Source: Streptomyces sp. A3M-1-3
GTDB lineage: Bacteria; Actinomycetota; Actinomycetes; Streptomycetales; Streptomycetaceae
Length of the DNA: 64,000 nucleotides
Reading direction: 5' to 3'
NCBI RefSeq assembly: GCF_024213665.1
Contig: NZ_JANAVP010000001.1
Location: 124,001 to 188,000, forward strand
The notes under the pieces were generated by a model that was not told where the DNA came from, searched no databases, and saw nothing but the letters and a program-made list of their open reading frames with translations. How positions within the stretch are numbered: the first letter of the stretch is position 1; each line of letters starts with the position of its first letter. The position numbers and the translations under genes are program-made. Positions 1 to 8,853 of the stretch are shown one piece after another.

Positions 1-141
1 CAGCCCGGTGCGCTCGGCGAGGGCGGGGAACGTCAGCGCGTCCGTTCCGCCTTCGGAGAGCAGGGAACGCGCGGCGTCCAGCAGGGCGCCGCGCTGCATC
101 GTCCTGTGCTCGGCCACGGAGGCCGCTCGGATCCTGGGCAC
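1..141 (-). CDS. TetR-family transcriptional regulator, N-terminal part (cut by window edge)
   Basis: The first 47 codons of a minus-strand gene run off the left edge of the window. The reading begins VPRIRAASVAEHRTMQRGAL and continues through LLDAARSLLSEGGTDALTF and PALAERTGL, which is the first helix and start of the helix-turn-helix of TetR-type DNA-binding domains. A GTG at 141 is taken as the start because an in-frame TAA lies a few codons upstream. The ligand-binding half is not visible, so target and ligand are unknown. It lies just downstream of whiG on the same strand, 50 bases after its stop. Confidence 0.6.
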   Translation of the reverse strand, partial: MPRIRAASVAEHRTMQRGALLDAARSLLSEGGTDALTFPALAERTGL

Positions 142-191
142 GGGTCCACTTTACGGAAGCACCGCCCTCAGGACGACGTGGCAGGGACGAT

Positions 192-1028
192 TCAGCGTCC
201 GACGTCGGCCAGCTTCGCCCGAAGTTGCAGCACCGACTTGGTGTGGATCTGGCTGACCCGGCTCTCCGTGACGCCGAGCACATTGCCGATCTCGGCGAGT
301 GTGAGGCCCTCGTAGTAGTAGAGCGTGACCACGGTCTTCTCCCGCTCGGGCAACGTGTTGATGGCCCGTGCGAGCAGGCGCCGCAACTCGCGGTCCTCCG
401 CGATCTCGACCGGATCGTCGGCCGCGGTGTCCTCGAGCGTGTCCATGAGGCTGAGCCGGTCGCCGCCTTCACCGCCGACGTGCAGCAGCTCTTCCAGGGC
501 GACGACGTTCGCCAGCGACAACTGGCTGAAAACCGCGTGCAGTTCCTCGACCGGGATGCCCATCTCCACGGCGACTTCGGTCTCGCTGGGCGTGCGCCGC
601 AGCTGTGCCTCCAGCGTGGCGTACGCCCGCTCGACCGCCCGCGCCTTCTGCCGGACCGAGCGCGGGATCCAGTCCAGGGCCCGGAGTTCGTCGATCATCG
701 CGCCCCGGATCCGGGTGATCGCGTACGTCTCGAACTTGATGGACCGCTCGATGTCGAACTTCTCGATGGCGTCGATGAGTCCGAAGACGCCGGAGGAGAC
801 GAAGTCCGCCTGCTCGACGTTGGCCGGCAGCCCGACACTCACGCGGCCCGCGACGTATTTCACCAACGGCGAGTAGTGCAGGATCAGCTGCTCCCGCAGC
901 CGCTCGTCGCCCGTGGTCTTGTACGACCGCCACAACTCGTCGAGCGACGAGGGTGCGGGGGGCCGCACGCTGCCGCGGGCAGCGGGGGGCACTGCGGCGC
1001 GGTCAGACCCGGAGGTGTGCTGGGGCAT
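192..1028 (-). CDS. whiG: RNA polymerase sigma factor WhiG (sporulation, FliA family)
   Basis: Sigma-70 family factor of the FliA/WhiG type. In Streptomyces it directs RNA polymerase to early sporulation genes in aerial hyphae. The 278-residue product carries sigma region 2 ([16 protein letters not shown], then [21 protein letters not shown] and [18 protein letters not shown]), region 3 ([18 protein letters not shown]) and region 4 with the helix-turn-helix [20 protein letters not shown]. The ATG at 1028 ([10 protein letters not shown]) gives the usual WhiG length. A longer reading to 1247 adds a low-complexity N-terminus that does not look native. Family members are held in check by the anti-sigma factor RsiG with c-di-GMP; rsiG is not in this window. 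The 240 bases upstream separate it from dprA, so it probably has its own promoter. Confidence 0.95.
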   Translation of the reverse strand: MPQHTSGSDRAAVPPAARGSVRPPAPSSLDELWRSYKTTGDERLREQLILHYSPLVKYVAGRVSVGLPANVEQADFVSSGVFGLIDAIEKFDIERSIKFETYAITRIRGAMIDELRALDWIPRSVRQKARAVERAYATLEAQLRRTPSETEVAVEMGIPVEELHAVFSQLSLANVVALEELLHVGGEGGDRLSLMDTLEDTAADDPVEIAEDRELRRLLARAINTLPEREKTVVTLYYYEGLTLAEIGNVLGVTESRVSQIHTKSVLQLRAKLADVGR

Positions 1029-1269
1029 GCGTTGCCTTGAGCCGTTCTGCTGTGATCCGAGTGGGGACGTGTGCCTGGGGCCGAATCCTCGTGAGCGTAG
1101 CGTGACTGGAAAGTCGCAGTGCGCGAAGGGTATGGGATCGTACAGCCCTGATGCCGCGCGCGGCCCGCACCCGCGCAGCGCGGCCGAGGCCAAGTGCGCA
1201 GGCCCGGAGGGTGGCACCGAAATGACCGGACATCTCATCGGGATCACCCTTTCACCGGATCGCCCCAGG
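1029..1269. other. Intergenic region between dprA stop and whiG start
   Basis: This 241-base stretch should hold the whiG promoter, which would read leftwards. Open frames here in either direction have no recognisable product and no good ribosome-binding site. No strong inverted repeat or tRNA was seen. Confidence 0.4.
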
Positions 1270-2493
1270 TCAAGAACCGCCTCGCCGCTCGATCGGGGCG
1301 TGTGTGGCAGTGGGCGTCAACTGCCACCTGTCGCCGTGTCGTTCGACGAACCCCAGCGAGTGAAGTTCGTACAGTCTGCCGATGGTCTCGTCGGTGCTCG
1401 TACCGGCGCCCAGCGCCGCCTCCCGCACTCCGGCGGGCCGCCGGCCCGGCAGCGCTTCGAGTACCCGAGCGGCGACGGGATCCAGCAGGTCACGGGCCAG
1501 CACGGGCCCCCTGCGGGCCGGGGCGAGCTCGCCCATGTCACCGACCAGTTCGATCACCTCGGCGGCATCGGTGACCAGAACGCCCTCACCGCGCAGGAGT
1601 TCATGCACTCCGGCGGAGAGTCCGCTGGTGGCGGGGCCGGGCACGCCCATGGTGAAGCGGCCCAGCTTCTGCGCGCTGCGCGCGGTGACGAGCGAACCGC
1701 TGCGGTACTCGGCTTCGACGACGACCGTGCCCCTGGTCAGCGCGGCGATCACACGGTTGCGGAGAATGAACCGGCTGGGCGTGGGGTGGGCTCCGGGCGG
1801 TAACTCGCCGATGACCAGGCCCTGTTCCGCGATCCGTCCGATCAACTCGGCGTGCCCGCGCGGGTAGCCGACGTCCACGCCGCAGGCCAGTACGGCGACC
1901 GTGGCCCCGTCCGCCGCCAGCACCCCCCGGTGCGCCGCGCCGTCGACCCCGAACGCCGCCCCCGAAACCACCACCCAGCCCCGCTCGGCGAGCCCGGTGC
2001 CGAGCGCTGCGGCCATGTGCGCGCCGTACGGCGTGCAGGCTCTCGCCCCCACGACAGCCACGGAACGCAGCGCCCAGGTCCGCAGGCTGGGCCGCCCCCG
2101 CAGCCACAGCCCGACCGGCCGGGCGTCGCCCAGGTCGTCGAGCTGCCTCGGCCATTCCAGGTCGCCCGGACAGATGAATCGGCCGCCGCCGGCCGCCACG
2201 GCGTCCAGATCCCGCTCGGGGACGGCCGCCGCCGCCCGTATCCGGTATCCGCTGAGCCGCTGCTCCCCCACTCCGGCCGGCGCTGCTTCCTCTTCCGCCG
2301 GGGAGGTGAGCCGGCGCATGAGCTCCACGGCGCCGAACTCCCGCAGCCAGCGCCCGCCCTGCTCGTCCCCGGGCTCCAGCACCCGGGTGAGCGCGGCCCG
2401 CGCGAGTCGCTCCGCATCAGCCACGCCACCGCCCACTCCAAAGCCGCCACCACCCTCGGCCAGGTCAGCACCGGCGGCCGCTTCCGGAGTCAT
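1270..2493 (-). CDS. dprA: DNA-processing protein DprA (single-strand DNA-binding, RecA loader)
   Basis: DprA/Smf family protein that binds incoming single-stranded DNA and loads RecA in competent bacteria. In Streptomyces its physiological role is unclear. The 407-residue product has an N-terminal SAM-like extension, a central Rossmann-like DprA domain with [51 protein letters not shown] and [17 protein letters not shown], and a C-terminal winged-helix domain ([20 protein letters not shown]). The ATG at 2493 overlaps the comM stop as ATGA, so the two genes are probably translationally coupled. The order comM-dprA downstream of yraN is common in actinobacteria. Confidence 0.93.
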   Translation of the reverse strand: MTPEAAAGADLAEGGGGFGVGGGVADAERLARAALTRVLEPGDEQGGRWLREFGAVELMRRLTSPAEEEAAPAGVGEQRLSGYRIRAAAAVPERDLDAVAAGGGRFICPGDLEWPRQLDDLGDARPVGLWLRGRPSLRTWALRSVAVVGARACTPYGAHMAAALGTGLAERGWVVVSGAAFGVDGAAHRGVLAADGATVAVLACGVDVGYPRGHAELIGRIAEQGLVIGELPPGAHPTPSRFILRNRVIAALTRGTVVVEAEYRSGSLVTARSAQKLGRFTMGVPGPATSGLSAGVHELLRGEGVLVTDAAEVIELVGDMGELAPARRGPVLARDLLDPVAARVLEALPGRRPAGVREAALGAGTSTDETIGRLYELHSLGFVERHGDRWQLTPTATHAPIERRGGS

Positions 2494-4118
2494 ACGCCTC
2501 CTCCCGCCGGCATCGGCACCCCGCGTGCGATTCCGGTGCGCAGTTCCAGTGCCGCGGCGACGTCGTACGCGTCGGGCCGCGCCTTCCCGGCGAGGTCCGC
2601 CACGGTCCACGCGACCCGCAGCACCCGGTCGAGGCCGCGCGCGGTGAGCAGCCCGCGCTCGAGGTCCCGCTCAGCCGCCATCAGGGCTCCGGGAGCGGTC
2701 TGCCAGCGGGTGCGCAGCTCGTGGCCCGGCACTTCGCTGTTCGTGGTCCACGCGGTGTCCGCCAGCCGCGCGGCGGCCCGCTCTCTCGCCTCCCGTACCC
2801 GGGCCGCGACCTCGGCGGTGGACTCCCCGCGCCCGCCCCGGCCCATCAGGTCCGAGCGGTTGACGGGCTCCACTGCGACGCGCAGATCCACCCGGTCGAG
2901 CAGCGGACCGGACAGCCGCGCCTGGTAGCGGCGAATGACGGAAGCCGGGCACTCGCATCCCGAGCCGTGCAGCGTGTGGCGGCCGCATGGACACGGATTC
3001 GCCGCCAGCACCATGAGAAAGCGGGCGGGCAGCCGCACGACTCCGGCGCTGCGGGCCACGACGACATGACCCGACTCGAGCGGCTGGCGCAGCGCGTCCA
3101 GGGCCCGGCCGCTGAATTCCGGTGCCTCGTCGAGGAAGAGAATCCCCCGGTGTGCCAGCGAAACGGCTCCTGGCCTGGGCAGCCCGTTCCCCCCGCCTAC
3201 GAGCGACTGCATGGTGGCGGAGTGGTGCGGGGCGCAGTACGGCGGGGTGCTGACCAGGGGCTCACCGGGCGGCAGGATGCCCGCCACCGAGTGGACGGCC
3301 GTCACCTCCAGGGACTCCTGTTTGGTGAGGGGCGGCAGGATGGCCGGCATCCGCTCGGCGAGCATCGTCTTGCCGGCCCCCGGCGGACCGGACAGGAACA
3401 GGTGGTGCCCGCCGGCCGCGGCCACTTCCAGCGCGTGGCGGGCTGCCCGCTGGCCGGCGACGTCGGCGAGGTCCGGCCGGTGCCCGTCGCCCTCGCCGGG
3501 CGGCCCGGCCAGTCCCGTACCGATTCCGGCCCCGGGCACAATGAGCCCGGCGAGCATGGCGTCCGGCCGGCCCTCCTCCGCGGCGACCGTCTCGTCCGGA
3601 ACCGTGGAGCCGGTGAGTACGGCGATGAGCTGCCGCAGGCTGCGGACGCCCAGCACCGAGACGCCCGGCACCAAGGATGCCTCCGCCGCCGTCTTCTCCG
3701 GCACGACCACGTGGCGATACCCGGCGTCTGCGGCGGCGAGCACAGCGGGCAGGATGCCGCGCACCGGGCGGACCCGGCCGTCGAGGCCCAGCTCGCCGAT
3801 CATGACCAGATCGGCGATCTCCTTCGGATCGATCTTCTCCGCCGCCCCGAGGACGGCACACGCCACAGCAAGATCAAAACCGGAGCCGCTCTTGGGCACG
3901 GAGGCCGGGCTCAGCCCCACGGTGAGCTTCTTCTGCGGCCACTCGGCGCCCGAGTTCACCACGGCCGCCCTGACCCGGTCCCGGCTCTCGACCAGGCTCT
4001 TGTCCGGCAGCCCCACCAGCGTGAAAGCGGCGACACCCGGCTCCAGATCGGCCTGGACCTCCACCACCACACCCTCGACGCCCACCAGCGCCACCGCGCA
4101 CGCACGGGCGAACCCCAT
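2490..4118 (-). CDS. comM: YifB/ComM family Mg-chelatase-like AAA+ ATPase
   Basis: AAA+ ATPase related to Mg-chelatase subunit I. ComM in naturally competent species is a helicase that helps branch migration during transformation. The N-terminal ChlI-type domain (residues about 20-140) is a Lon-like fold with LVGLPDKSLVESRDRVRAA. The ATPase domain shows Walker A GPPGAGKTMLAERMP, Walker B ILFLDEAPEF and NPCPCGRH. The C-terminal helical domain ends with AAALELRTG. At 542 residues it is slightly longer than the usual ~510. Its ATG shares one base with the yraN stop (TGATG) and its stop overlaps the dprA start, giving a tight yraN-comM-dprA operon. Confidence 0.93.
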   Translation of the reverse strand: MGFARACAVALVGVEGVVVEVQADLEPGVAAFTLVGLPDKSLVESRDRVRAAVVNSGAEWPQKKLTVGLSPASVPKSGSGFDLAVACAVLGAAEKIDPKEIADLVMIGELGLDGRVRPVRGILPAVLAAADAGYRHVVVPEKTAAEASLVPGVSVLGVRSLRQLIAVLTGSTVPDETVAAEEGRPDAMLAGLIVPGAGIGTGLAGPPGEGDGHRPDLADVAGQRAARHALEVAAAGGHHLFLSGPPGAGKTMLAERMPAILPPLTKQESLEVTAVHSVAGILPPGEPLVSTPPYCAPHHSATMQSLVGGGNGLPRPGAVSLAHRGILFLDEAPEFSGRALDALRQPLESGHVVVARSAGVVRLPARFLMVLAANPCPCGRHTLHGSGCECPASVIRRYQARLSGPLLDRVDLRVAVEPVNRSDLMGRGGRGESTAEVAARVREARERAAARLADTAWTTNSEVPGHELRTRWQTAPGALMAAERDLERGLLTARGLDRVLRVAWTVADLAGKARPDAYDVAAALELRTGIARGVPMPAGGGV

Positions 4119-4504
4119 CAGGCCACCCCCCGAGCGTGCTCGACCACCGGCGCTCCGCGCCGCGGCAGCAGCACCCCGACGAGGTCGATGCGCACCCCGC
4201 CCGGCGGCGGGCCCCCGTGGTCCTGCAGCCAGCGCTCGGCCAGCCGTCGCAGCCGGGCCGCCTTCACCGGTGTGACGGCCGCCATCGGGTGTTCGAACGG
4301 GCCGGCTCTGCGGGTCTTGACCTCGCAGACGACGACCGCGTCACCGTCCCGGGCCACGATGTCGATCTCTCCGGCCCGGCAGCGCCAGTTGCGCTGGATC
4401 ACGGTCATCCCGGCCTCTGCCAGCCGCCGCGCCGCCAGGTCCTCGCCGTACTGTCCGAGTGCTCGTCGGGCTCGCTGGGCTCGTTGTGCTCGCTGGGCGC
4501 TCAT
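4118..4504 (-). CDS. YraN family (UPF0102) endonuclease-like protein
   Basis: Small protein of the UPF0102/YraN family, which shares the restriction-endonuclease-like fold. No reaction is firmly established. The 128-residue reading shows the family core [17 protein letters not shown], then [20 protein letters not shown] and VVCEVKTR. These keep the E-D-ExK pattern seen in PD-(D/E)XK nucleases. The ATG at 4504 is preferred; a longer GTG reading to 4549 adds only Gly/Val-rich residues. An odd Ala-Gln-Arg repeat ([15 protein letters not shown]) sits at the N-terminus and comes from a short 9-base DNA repeat. It is the first gene of the yraN-comM-dprA operon. Confidence 0.9.
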   Translation of the reverse strand: MSAQRAQRAQRARRALGQYGEDLAARRLAEAGMTVIQRNWRCRAGEIDIVARDGDAVVVCEVKTRRAGPFEHPMAAVTPVKAARLRRLAERWLQDHGGPPPGGVRIDLVGVLLPRRGAPVVEHARGVA

Positions 4505-4588
4505 GTCGGCACCACCTCCGGCACCGACTCTGACCCAACCGCCGCCCACTAGTGGATCTTGGTGGACAACTCGGCCGTTGTGGACAAC

Positions 4589-4897
4589 TCAGCCACTCGG
4601 AAGTTCGAGGTCGCTCTTGTTGAGCTCCTCGATATTCACGTCCTTGAACGTGAGCACCCGCACCTGCTTGACGAACCTGGCCGGCCGGTACATGTCCCAG
4701 ACCCACGCGTCGGCCATCGAGACCTCGAAAAACACCTCACCCTGGACCGAGTGCACCTGCATCTCGTAGTCATTCGTCAGGTAGAAGCGCCGCTCGGTCT
4801 CAATCACGTATTTGAACAGCCCGACGACATCGCGGTACTCCCGGTAGAGCTTCAGCTCCATCTCGGTCTCGTACTTCTCGAGGTCCTCGGCGCTCAT
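4589..4897 (-). CDS. DUF2469 family protein
   Basis: Conserved actinobacterial protein of unknown function, 102 residues. It starts MSAEDLEKYETEMELKLYRE and contains VVGLFKYVIETERRFYLTND, ending ELNKSDLELPSG, all typical of DUF2469. It is strongly acidic and soluble, with no signal peptide or membrane segment. The ATG at 4897 is supported by AGGGGAA eight to nine bases upstream. Family members lie next to yraN and rnhB-like genes across actinobacteria. Here the neighbours are yraN downstream and a NUDIX gene upstream. Confidence 0.92.
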   Translation of the reverse strand: MSAEDLEKYETEMELKLYREYRDVVGLFKYVIETERRFYLTNDYEMQVHSVQGEVFFEVSMADAWVWDMYRPARFVKQVRVLTFKDVNIEELNKSDLELPSG

Positions 4898-4952
4898 GGC
4901 ATGTTCCCCTTCACCCGTGCGTCCCCCTATTGTGCGCCAGCCCCGTACGCCC

Positions 4953-5474
4953 CTAGACGATTTCGGGGGCCAGGACCACCGGCTCACCCGGAGGACCCTC
5001 GTCGAGCAGCGTGCGCAGCAGCTCGGCGAGTCTGGTCGGGTACACCGTCTCATGGGCGGCGGACAGTTCAGCGGAGGTCCACCATCTGAGGCCCCTGAGG
5101 CTGCGCAGCTCCAGCTCCGTGTGCCCGCATGCGAAGCCCGTGGCGGTCAGCGTCTGCGAGGTCCGTGCGAGGAAGTACCACTCGTCCTGGTCCCAGCGCC
5201 GCCCGTCGAAGGGAAACGAGCAGATCCGGCGCCAGACCACCGGCCCGAGCTCGACCTCCGTGATGCCCGTCTCCTCCGCGAGCTCGCGCAGCGCGGCCTG
5301 CTCCCGGCTCTCGCCTGCCTCCAGCCCGCCGCCCGGGGTGAACCACCAGGTGTCCGACAGGTCGCCGGGCTCGTACCCGTGCAGCAGCAGAATGCGGTCC
5401 TCCGGGTCCAGCAGGACGACCCGTGCCACCTTCCGGAGCTCACGGGCAGGCTCGCCGGGCTGCTCAGCGGGCAC
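4953..5474 (-). CDS. NUDIX hydrolase (last gene of the sip cluster)
   Basis: NUDIX hydrolase that would cleave a nucleoside diphosphate linked to another moiety. The substrate cannot be read from sequence. The Nudix box is complete: GGLEAGESREQAALRELAEE followed by TGI, fitting GX5EX7REUXEEXGU, at about residues 49-71 of 173. The start at 5474 overlaps the end of sipZ by 11 bases, so it is the last gene of the rplS/sipW-X-Y-Z run. In S. lividans a mutT-like gene ends the same cluster (established knowledge). A role in oxidised nucleotide removal is only a guess. Confidence 0.9.
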   Translation of the reverse strand: MPAEQPGEPARELRKVARVVLLDPEDRILLLHGYEPGDLSDTWWFTPGGGLEAGESREQAALRELAEETGITEVELGPVVWRRICSFPFDGRRWDQDEWYFLARTSQTLTATGFACGHTELELRSLRGLRWWTSAELSAAHETVYPTRLAELLRTLLDEGPPGEPVVLAPEIV

Positions 5475-6216
5475 CGGCCCGCTCCCGCCGCCCGCGTCCC
5501 GCCCGGCCTGCCCGCCCCGCCCGCTTCGCCAGCGGCCCGTACGCGGCCCCGCCGAGGATCAGCACCGCGCCGGCCACGATCGAGGCCATCACCAGCCGCA
5601 CCGGCCCGGGCTGCGAGATCCCGCCCGGCAGCTCCGCGAAGGCCTGCGGCCGCTCGATCGTCCCGCCGAGCGGCCACGCCGTGGCATCCACCCGGGCGCT
5701 CACCGCACTGCGGGGTACGGAGCCCTGCCCCGCCTCCTCCACGTGCACCCGCGAGTCCAGCGAGCCGCTGCGCTCGTCGCCCAGCAGGAACAGCCGGCCC
5801 TCCGGGACCGTGGCCTCGAACGCGGTCGTCGACGCTCGGACCTGGTCCCGCAGATACGGTTCGTCAAGAGCCTTGCCGTTGAGGGTCAGCTTGCCGTCCT
5901 TGCCGCAGCAGGCGACGGTGTCGCCGCCGATCGCGACGACCCGCTTGACCATCGGCATGTCACTCCACACCGAGTCGGTGAAGACCACGACGTCGCCGCG
6001 CTTCACCTCACTGCCGTCTATCCGCTCCGCGAGCACCCGGTCTCCGGCGTTCACGGTCGGCGTCATGGAATCGGAGGGCACGGTGTACGGCTGGTACACG
6101 ATGGCTCCCCAGACGAACCCACCCAGGAAGAACACACAGCCGACGGCCACGGCCAGCCCCGACAGCACACTGCCGAGACGACCGTGGCCGTCGCCCGTAC
6201 GTCCTGTTCCGCTCAT
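5464..6216 (-). CDS. sipZ: Type I signal peptidase SipZ
   Basis: Membrane-bound serine/lysine protease that removes Sec and Tat signal peptides. After the N-terminal membrane segment (LSGLAVAVGCVFFLGGFVWG) comes the catalytic serine motif PSDSMTPTVNAGDRVLAERI. The lysine box is DMPMVKRVVAIGGDTVACC, and box E is LFLLGDERSGSLDSRVH. A second membrane segment near the C-terminus (VMASIVAGAVLILGGAAYG) matches the unusual two-anchor layout of several Streptomyces Sip proteins. ATG 6216 is preferred; TTG 6243 and ATG 6231 are in frame but have poor ribosome sites. It overlaps the NUDIX gene and lies 48 bases after sipY. Confidence 0.92.
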   Translation of the reverse strand: MSGTGRTGDGHGRLGSVLSGLAVAVGCVFFLGGFVWGAIVYQPYTVPSDSMTPTVNAGDRVLAERIDGSEVKRGDVVVFTDSVWSDMPMVKRVVAIGGDTVACCGKDGKLTLNGKALDEPYLRDQVRASTTAFEATVPEGRLFLLGDERSGSLDSRVHVEEAGQGSVPRSAVSARVDATAWPLGGTIERPQAFAELPGGISQPGPVRLVMASIVAGAVLILGGAAYGPLAKRAGRAGRAGRGRRERAGAR

Positions 6217-6264
6217 CCCAGCGCCCCACATCCGGGTCGACAATCGCTGATCTGAGTCGGCACC

Positions 6265-7167
6265 CTACCCGGCGGTACGCCCGCTGGTCAGCCTCCGCCT
6301 GCGCCACATCACCAACGGCACCGCTCCGGCCACGCTCAGCGCGCCCACCGGCGCCATCGACACCGCGGCGCTGAGCCCCGGCTGGTCGAAGGTGTCCGGG
6401 ACCGGCAGCGTCGCCCAGCGGTTGATCGGCCAGGCCACCACGACGGCCCGTCCGACGACCTTGTCGACGGGTACGAAGCCCTCGTTCGCGTCCTGCGTGT
6501 GGTACCGGGAGTCCAGCGAGTTCTGCCGGTGGTCACCCATCACCCAGATCTTGTCCTCGGGCACGTTGACCGGTCCGAAGGGGCTGTCGTCGCACGGGGT
6601 GTCGCCCGGGAAGATGTACGGCTCGTTGAGCGCCTTCCCGTTGACCTTGACCGGACCGCCCTTCTTGCACTCGACGGTGTCGCCGCCGACCGCGATGGTC
6701 CGCTTGATCAGGTCCTTCTCCTCGGCGGACGGCATCAGACCGATAAAGCTCAGGAACTTCTGCACCGCGTTCGGATCGGGGGTCGGTTCACCGTCCAGCC
6801 AGCCGCCCGGGTCGTGGAACACCACGACCTCGCCCCGCTCCGGCTCTGCGCCGAACCACGGCGTGAGCTTGTCGACCAGCACCCGGTCACCCTGCTGCAG
6901 CGTGTTCTGCATCGAGTCGGAGGGGATCGAGAAGGCCTGCACCAGGAAGGTCTTGATCACCAGCGCCAGCAGCAGGGCGATACCGATGAGGAGAGGCAGC
7001 TCCTTCCAGAAGGAGCGTTGCTTCTTCGCGGCGCCGTCACTCCCGCCGGTCCCGCCCGGATCGCCCTCCGTGCCGTCCGTCGCGCTCACGGGTGACTCGG
7101 CTGGCTGATCGGGCCGCTCCTCGGGTTCGTCGTGTCCGGATCGTGCGCCGACCGCCAAATCCCCCAC
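6265..7167 (-). CDS. sipY: Type I signal peptidase SipY
   Basis: Signal peptidase of the Streptomyces SipY type, which is the main processing enzyme in S. lividans (established knowledge). It has a long polar cytoplasmic N-terminus (to about residue 60), the membrane anchor LPLLIGIALLLALVIKTFLV, and the serine box IPSDSMQNTLQQGDRVLVDK. The lysine box is KRTIAVGGDTVECKKGG, box E is GDHRQNSLDSRYH, and there is a C-terminal hydrophobic segment. GTG 7167 is chosen because GAGGA lies seven bases upstream; GTG 7173 is the alternative. The 5' end overlaps the annotated sipX reading by about 130 bases, which is probably caused by a shift in sipX rather than a long native overlap. Confidence 0.92.
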   Translation of the reverse strand: MGDLAVGARSGHDEPEERPDQPAESPVSATDGTEGDPGGTGGSDGAAKKQRSFWKELPLLIGIALLLALVIKTFLVQAFSIPSDSMQNTLQQGDRVLVDKLTPWFGAEPERGEVVVFHDPGGWLDGEPTPDPNAVQKFLSFIGLMPSAEEKDLIKRTIAVGGDTVECKKGGPVKVNGKALNEPYIFPGDTPCDDSPFGPVNVPEDKIWVMGDHRQNSLDSRYHTQDANEGFVPVDKVVGRAVVVAWPINRWATLPVPDTFDQPGLSAAVSMAPVGALSVAGAVPLVMWRRRRLTSGRTAG

Positions 7168-8134
7168 ATCCACTCCTCACTCCGTGCCACTGCCCGCACC
7201 GGAGACGGTGCAGGCCCACCACTCCCATAACGAGCGGGAGTTCCGCAGGGCTCGGGAGCCGGATCATTGCGTTCAGATCCTGAGTGGACACACTATTCGA
7301 CAGACCGGGCGCCGCGGTCACGCCGCTGCGCCCGTCGGGCACGGAAGCGTACGTCTGACGCTCCTCCAACTGCCTCCAATGGCCGACCGGCCAGGCGATC
7401 ACGACGGCCCTCCCGACGACGCCCTGCTCCGAGACCGTGCCCTGAAACGCTTCGTCGAGGTGGAAGCGGGAGTCGGCGGAATTGGCGCGGTGGTCCCCCA
7501 TGACGAAGAGGCGCCCCGCCGGCACCTGCACATCGAACTTGATTTCCGAGGGAGCATTTCCGGTGTTCACATACGGCTCAGTGAGCGGCACGCCGTTGAC
7601 GGTGACCCGGCCGTCCTTGTCGCAGCACTTCACGGTGTCCCCGCCGACCGCGACGACCCGCTTGATCAGGTCCTGCTCATCCTCCGACGGCAGCAGTCCG
7701 ATGAAGGTGAGCCCCTGCTTGATCTGCTTGACGACCACCGGGTCGTCCTTCTTCTTCGTCTGCTCCTGCTCCAGCCAGCGGCCCGGGTCCTTGAACACGA
7801 CAACGTCCCCGCGCTGCGGCTTCGAGCCGAACCACGGCGTCAGCTTGTCCACCAGCACCCGGTCGCCGATCCGGATCGTCTGCTCCATCGAGCCCGAGGG
7901 GATCACGAACGCCTGCACCAGGAAGGTCTTGAGGACCAGGGCAATCAGCAGAGCCACGGTTATGAGGATCGGGATCTCTTTCACGGCCGACCTGCGCCGC
8001 CGCCGCTTGACCCTGCGTGCGAGCTTGCGCCGGTCCGCCCGCCCGGGCAGGACCGGTCCCGTCGTCGGCCGGCTGCCCGTCGGCAGCCGGGTGTCCGACC
8101 GGTGGTACGCGCGTGGCCGTCCGCGGTTACCCAT
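7037..8134 (-). CDS. sipX: Type I signal peptidase SipX, with probable 3' frameshift
   Basis: The body is a normal signal peptidase: basic N-terminus with RRKLARRVKRRRRRSAVKEI, membrane anchor ITVALLIALVLKTFLVQAFV, serine box IPSGSMEQTIRIGDRVLVDK, lysine box KRVVAVGGDTVKCCDKDG, box E GDHRANSADSRFH, and a second hydrophobic segment AELPLVMGVVGL. After that segment the reading turns into Arg/Gly-rich sequence (RRTIRTRRTRGAARSAS) typical of GC-rich DNA read in the wrong frame. It runs about 130 bases into sipY. In a neighbouring frame a TGA sits at about 7175-7180, just before the sipY ribosome site, where a normal SipX would end. At 365 residues it is longer than the ~320 I recall for S. lividans SipX. 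Enzyme activity should be kept, since all catalytic boxes lie upstream. Confidence 0.85.
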   Translation of the reverse strand: MGNRGRPRAYHRSDTRLPTGSRPTTGPVLPGRADRRKLARRVKRRRRRSAVKEIPILITVALLIALVLKTFLVQAFVIPSGSMEQTIRIGDRVLVDKLTPWFGSKPQRGDVVVFKDPGRWLEQEQTKKKDDPVVVKQIKQGLTFIGLLPSEDEQDLIKRVVAVGGDTVKCCDKDGRVTVNGVPLTEPYVNTGNAPSEIKFDVQVPAGRLFVMGDHRANSADSRFHLDEAFQGTVSEQGVVGRAVVIAWPVGHWRQLEERQTYASVPDGRSGVTAAPGLSNSVSTQDLNAMIRLPSPAELPLVMGVVGLHRLRCGQWHGVRSGCGGFGGRRTIRTRRTRGAARSASRVTRERDGRHGGRSGRDRRE

Positions 8135-8807
8135 GGGCTCCGCCGAGTGGCCGTACGCCGCTGAAGGCGCCGGGTCTGTCCAGTGACGCCCACCGGGTGA
8201 ACGGCCAGCCGATCCAGTCGGCCCTTCCGATCACCTTCTCGACCGGAACCATGCCGCCGCCCGGCTCCCCGAGGTGGTCCCGCGAGTCGCGCGACTGCGA
8301 CCGGTGGTCGCCCATGAGCCACAGGGTCTCCAGCGGCACCACGATGTCGAACGGCACCTGTGACGGGGCATCGCCCGGGAACAGGTACGCCTCGTCGACC
8401 GCCACTCCGTTCACGTGGACCCTCCCCTGCTTGTCGCAGCAGACCACCCGGTCGCCACCCACGCCGACGACGCGCTTGACGAAGTCGGCGTCGGCGCCCT
8501 CCTCCTGTACGAAGGATCCGGTGCCGTCGAATACGACGACATCCCCGCGCTGCGGCTCGGCACCGAAACGGTACGCCAGCTTGTTGACGAGTACCCGGTC
8601 CCCGATCTGAAGAGCGGGCTCCATCGAACGGCTCGGGATCAGGAACGGCTGTACGACAGAGTTGCTGATCAGCAGCAGCAGGACCGCGCCCACGATCCCG
8701 GCCAGGGCCGCCTTGCGCCATGACAGACGCGCAGAGCGCGACCCCTCTGCCTCCCCGTCGGGGTCGCAAGAGTGGTCGCGCTCTGTGAGTTCAGCTTCGG
8801 TCTCCAT
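8127..8807 (-). CDS. sipW: Type I signal peptidase SipW
   Basis: First of the four tandem signal peptidases, 226 residues. It has an acidic cytoplasmic N-terminus, one membrane anchor (AGIVGAVLLLLISNSVV), serine box IPSRSMEPALQIGDRVLVNK, lysine box FVKRVVGVGGDRVVCCDKQG and box E LMGDHRSQSRDSRDH. It lacks the C-terminal second anchor found in its three neighbours, matching what is known for SipW in Streptomyces. Its stop lies inside the start of sipX (ATGGGTAA, eight-base overlap), so sipW and sipX are probably translationally coupled. It lies 46 bases after rplS. Confidence 0.93.
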   Translation of the reverse strand: METEAELTERDHSCDPDGEAEGSRSARLSWRKAALAGIVGAVLLLLISNSVVQPFLIPSRSMEPALQIGDRVLVNKLAYRFGAEPQRGDVVVFDGTGSFVQEEGADADFVKRVVGVGGDRVVCCDKQGRVHVNGVAVDEAYLFPGDAPSQVPFDIVVPLETLWLMGDHRSQSRDSRDHLGEPGGGMVPVEKVIGRADWIGWPFTRWASLDRPGAFSGVRPLGGAHG

Positions 8808-8853
8808 CGGGGGCTGAGCTTATCCGGCCCGCCCCGTGGACCCGGGCGCAAGC

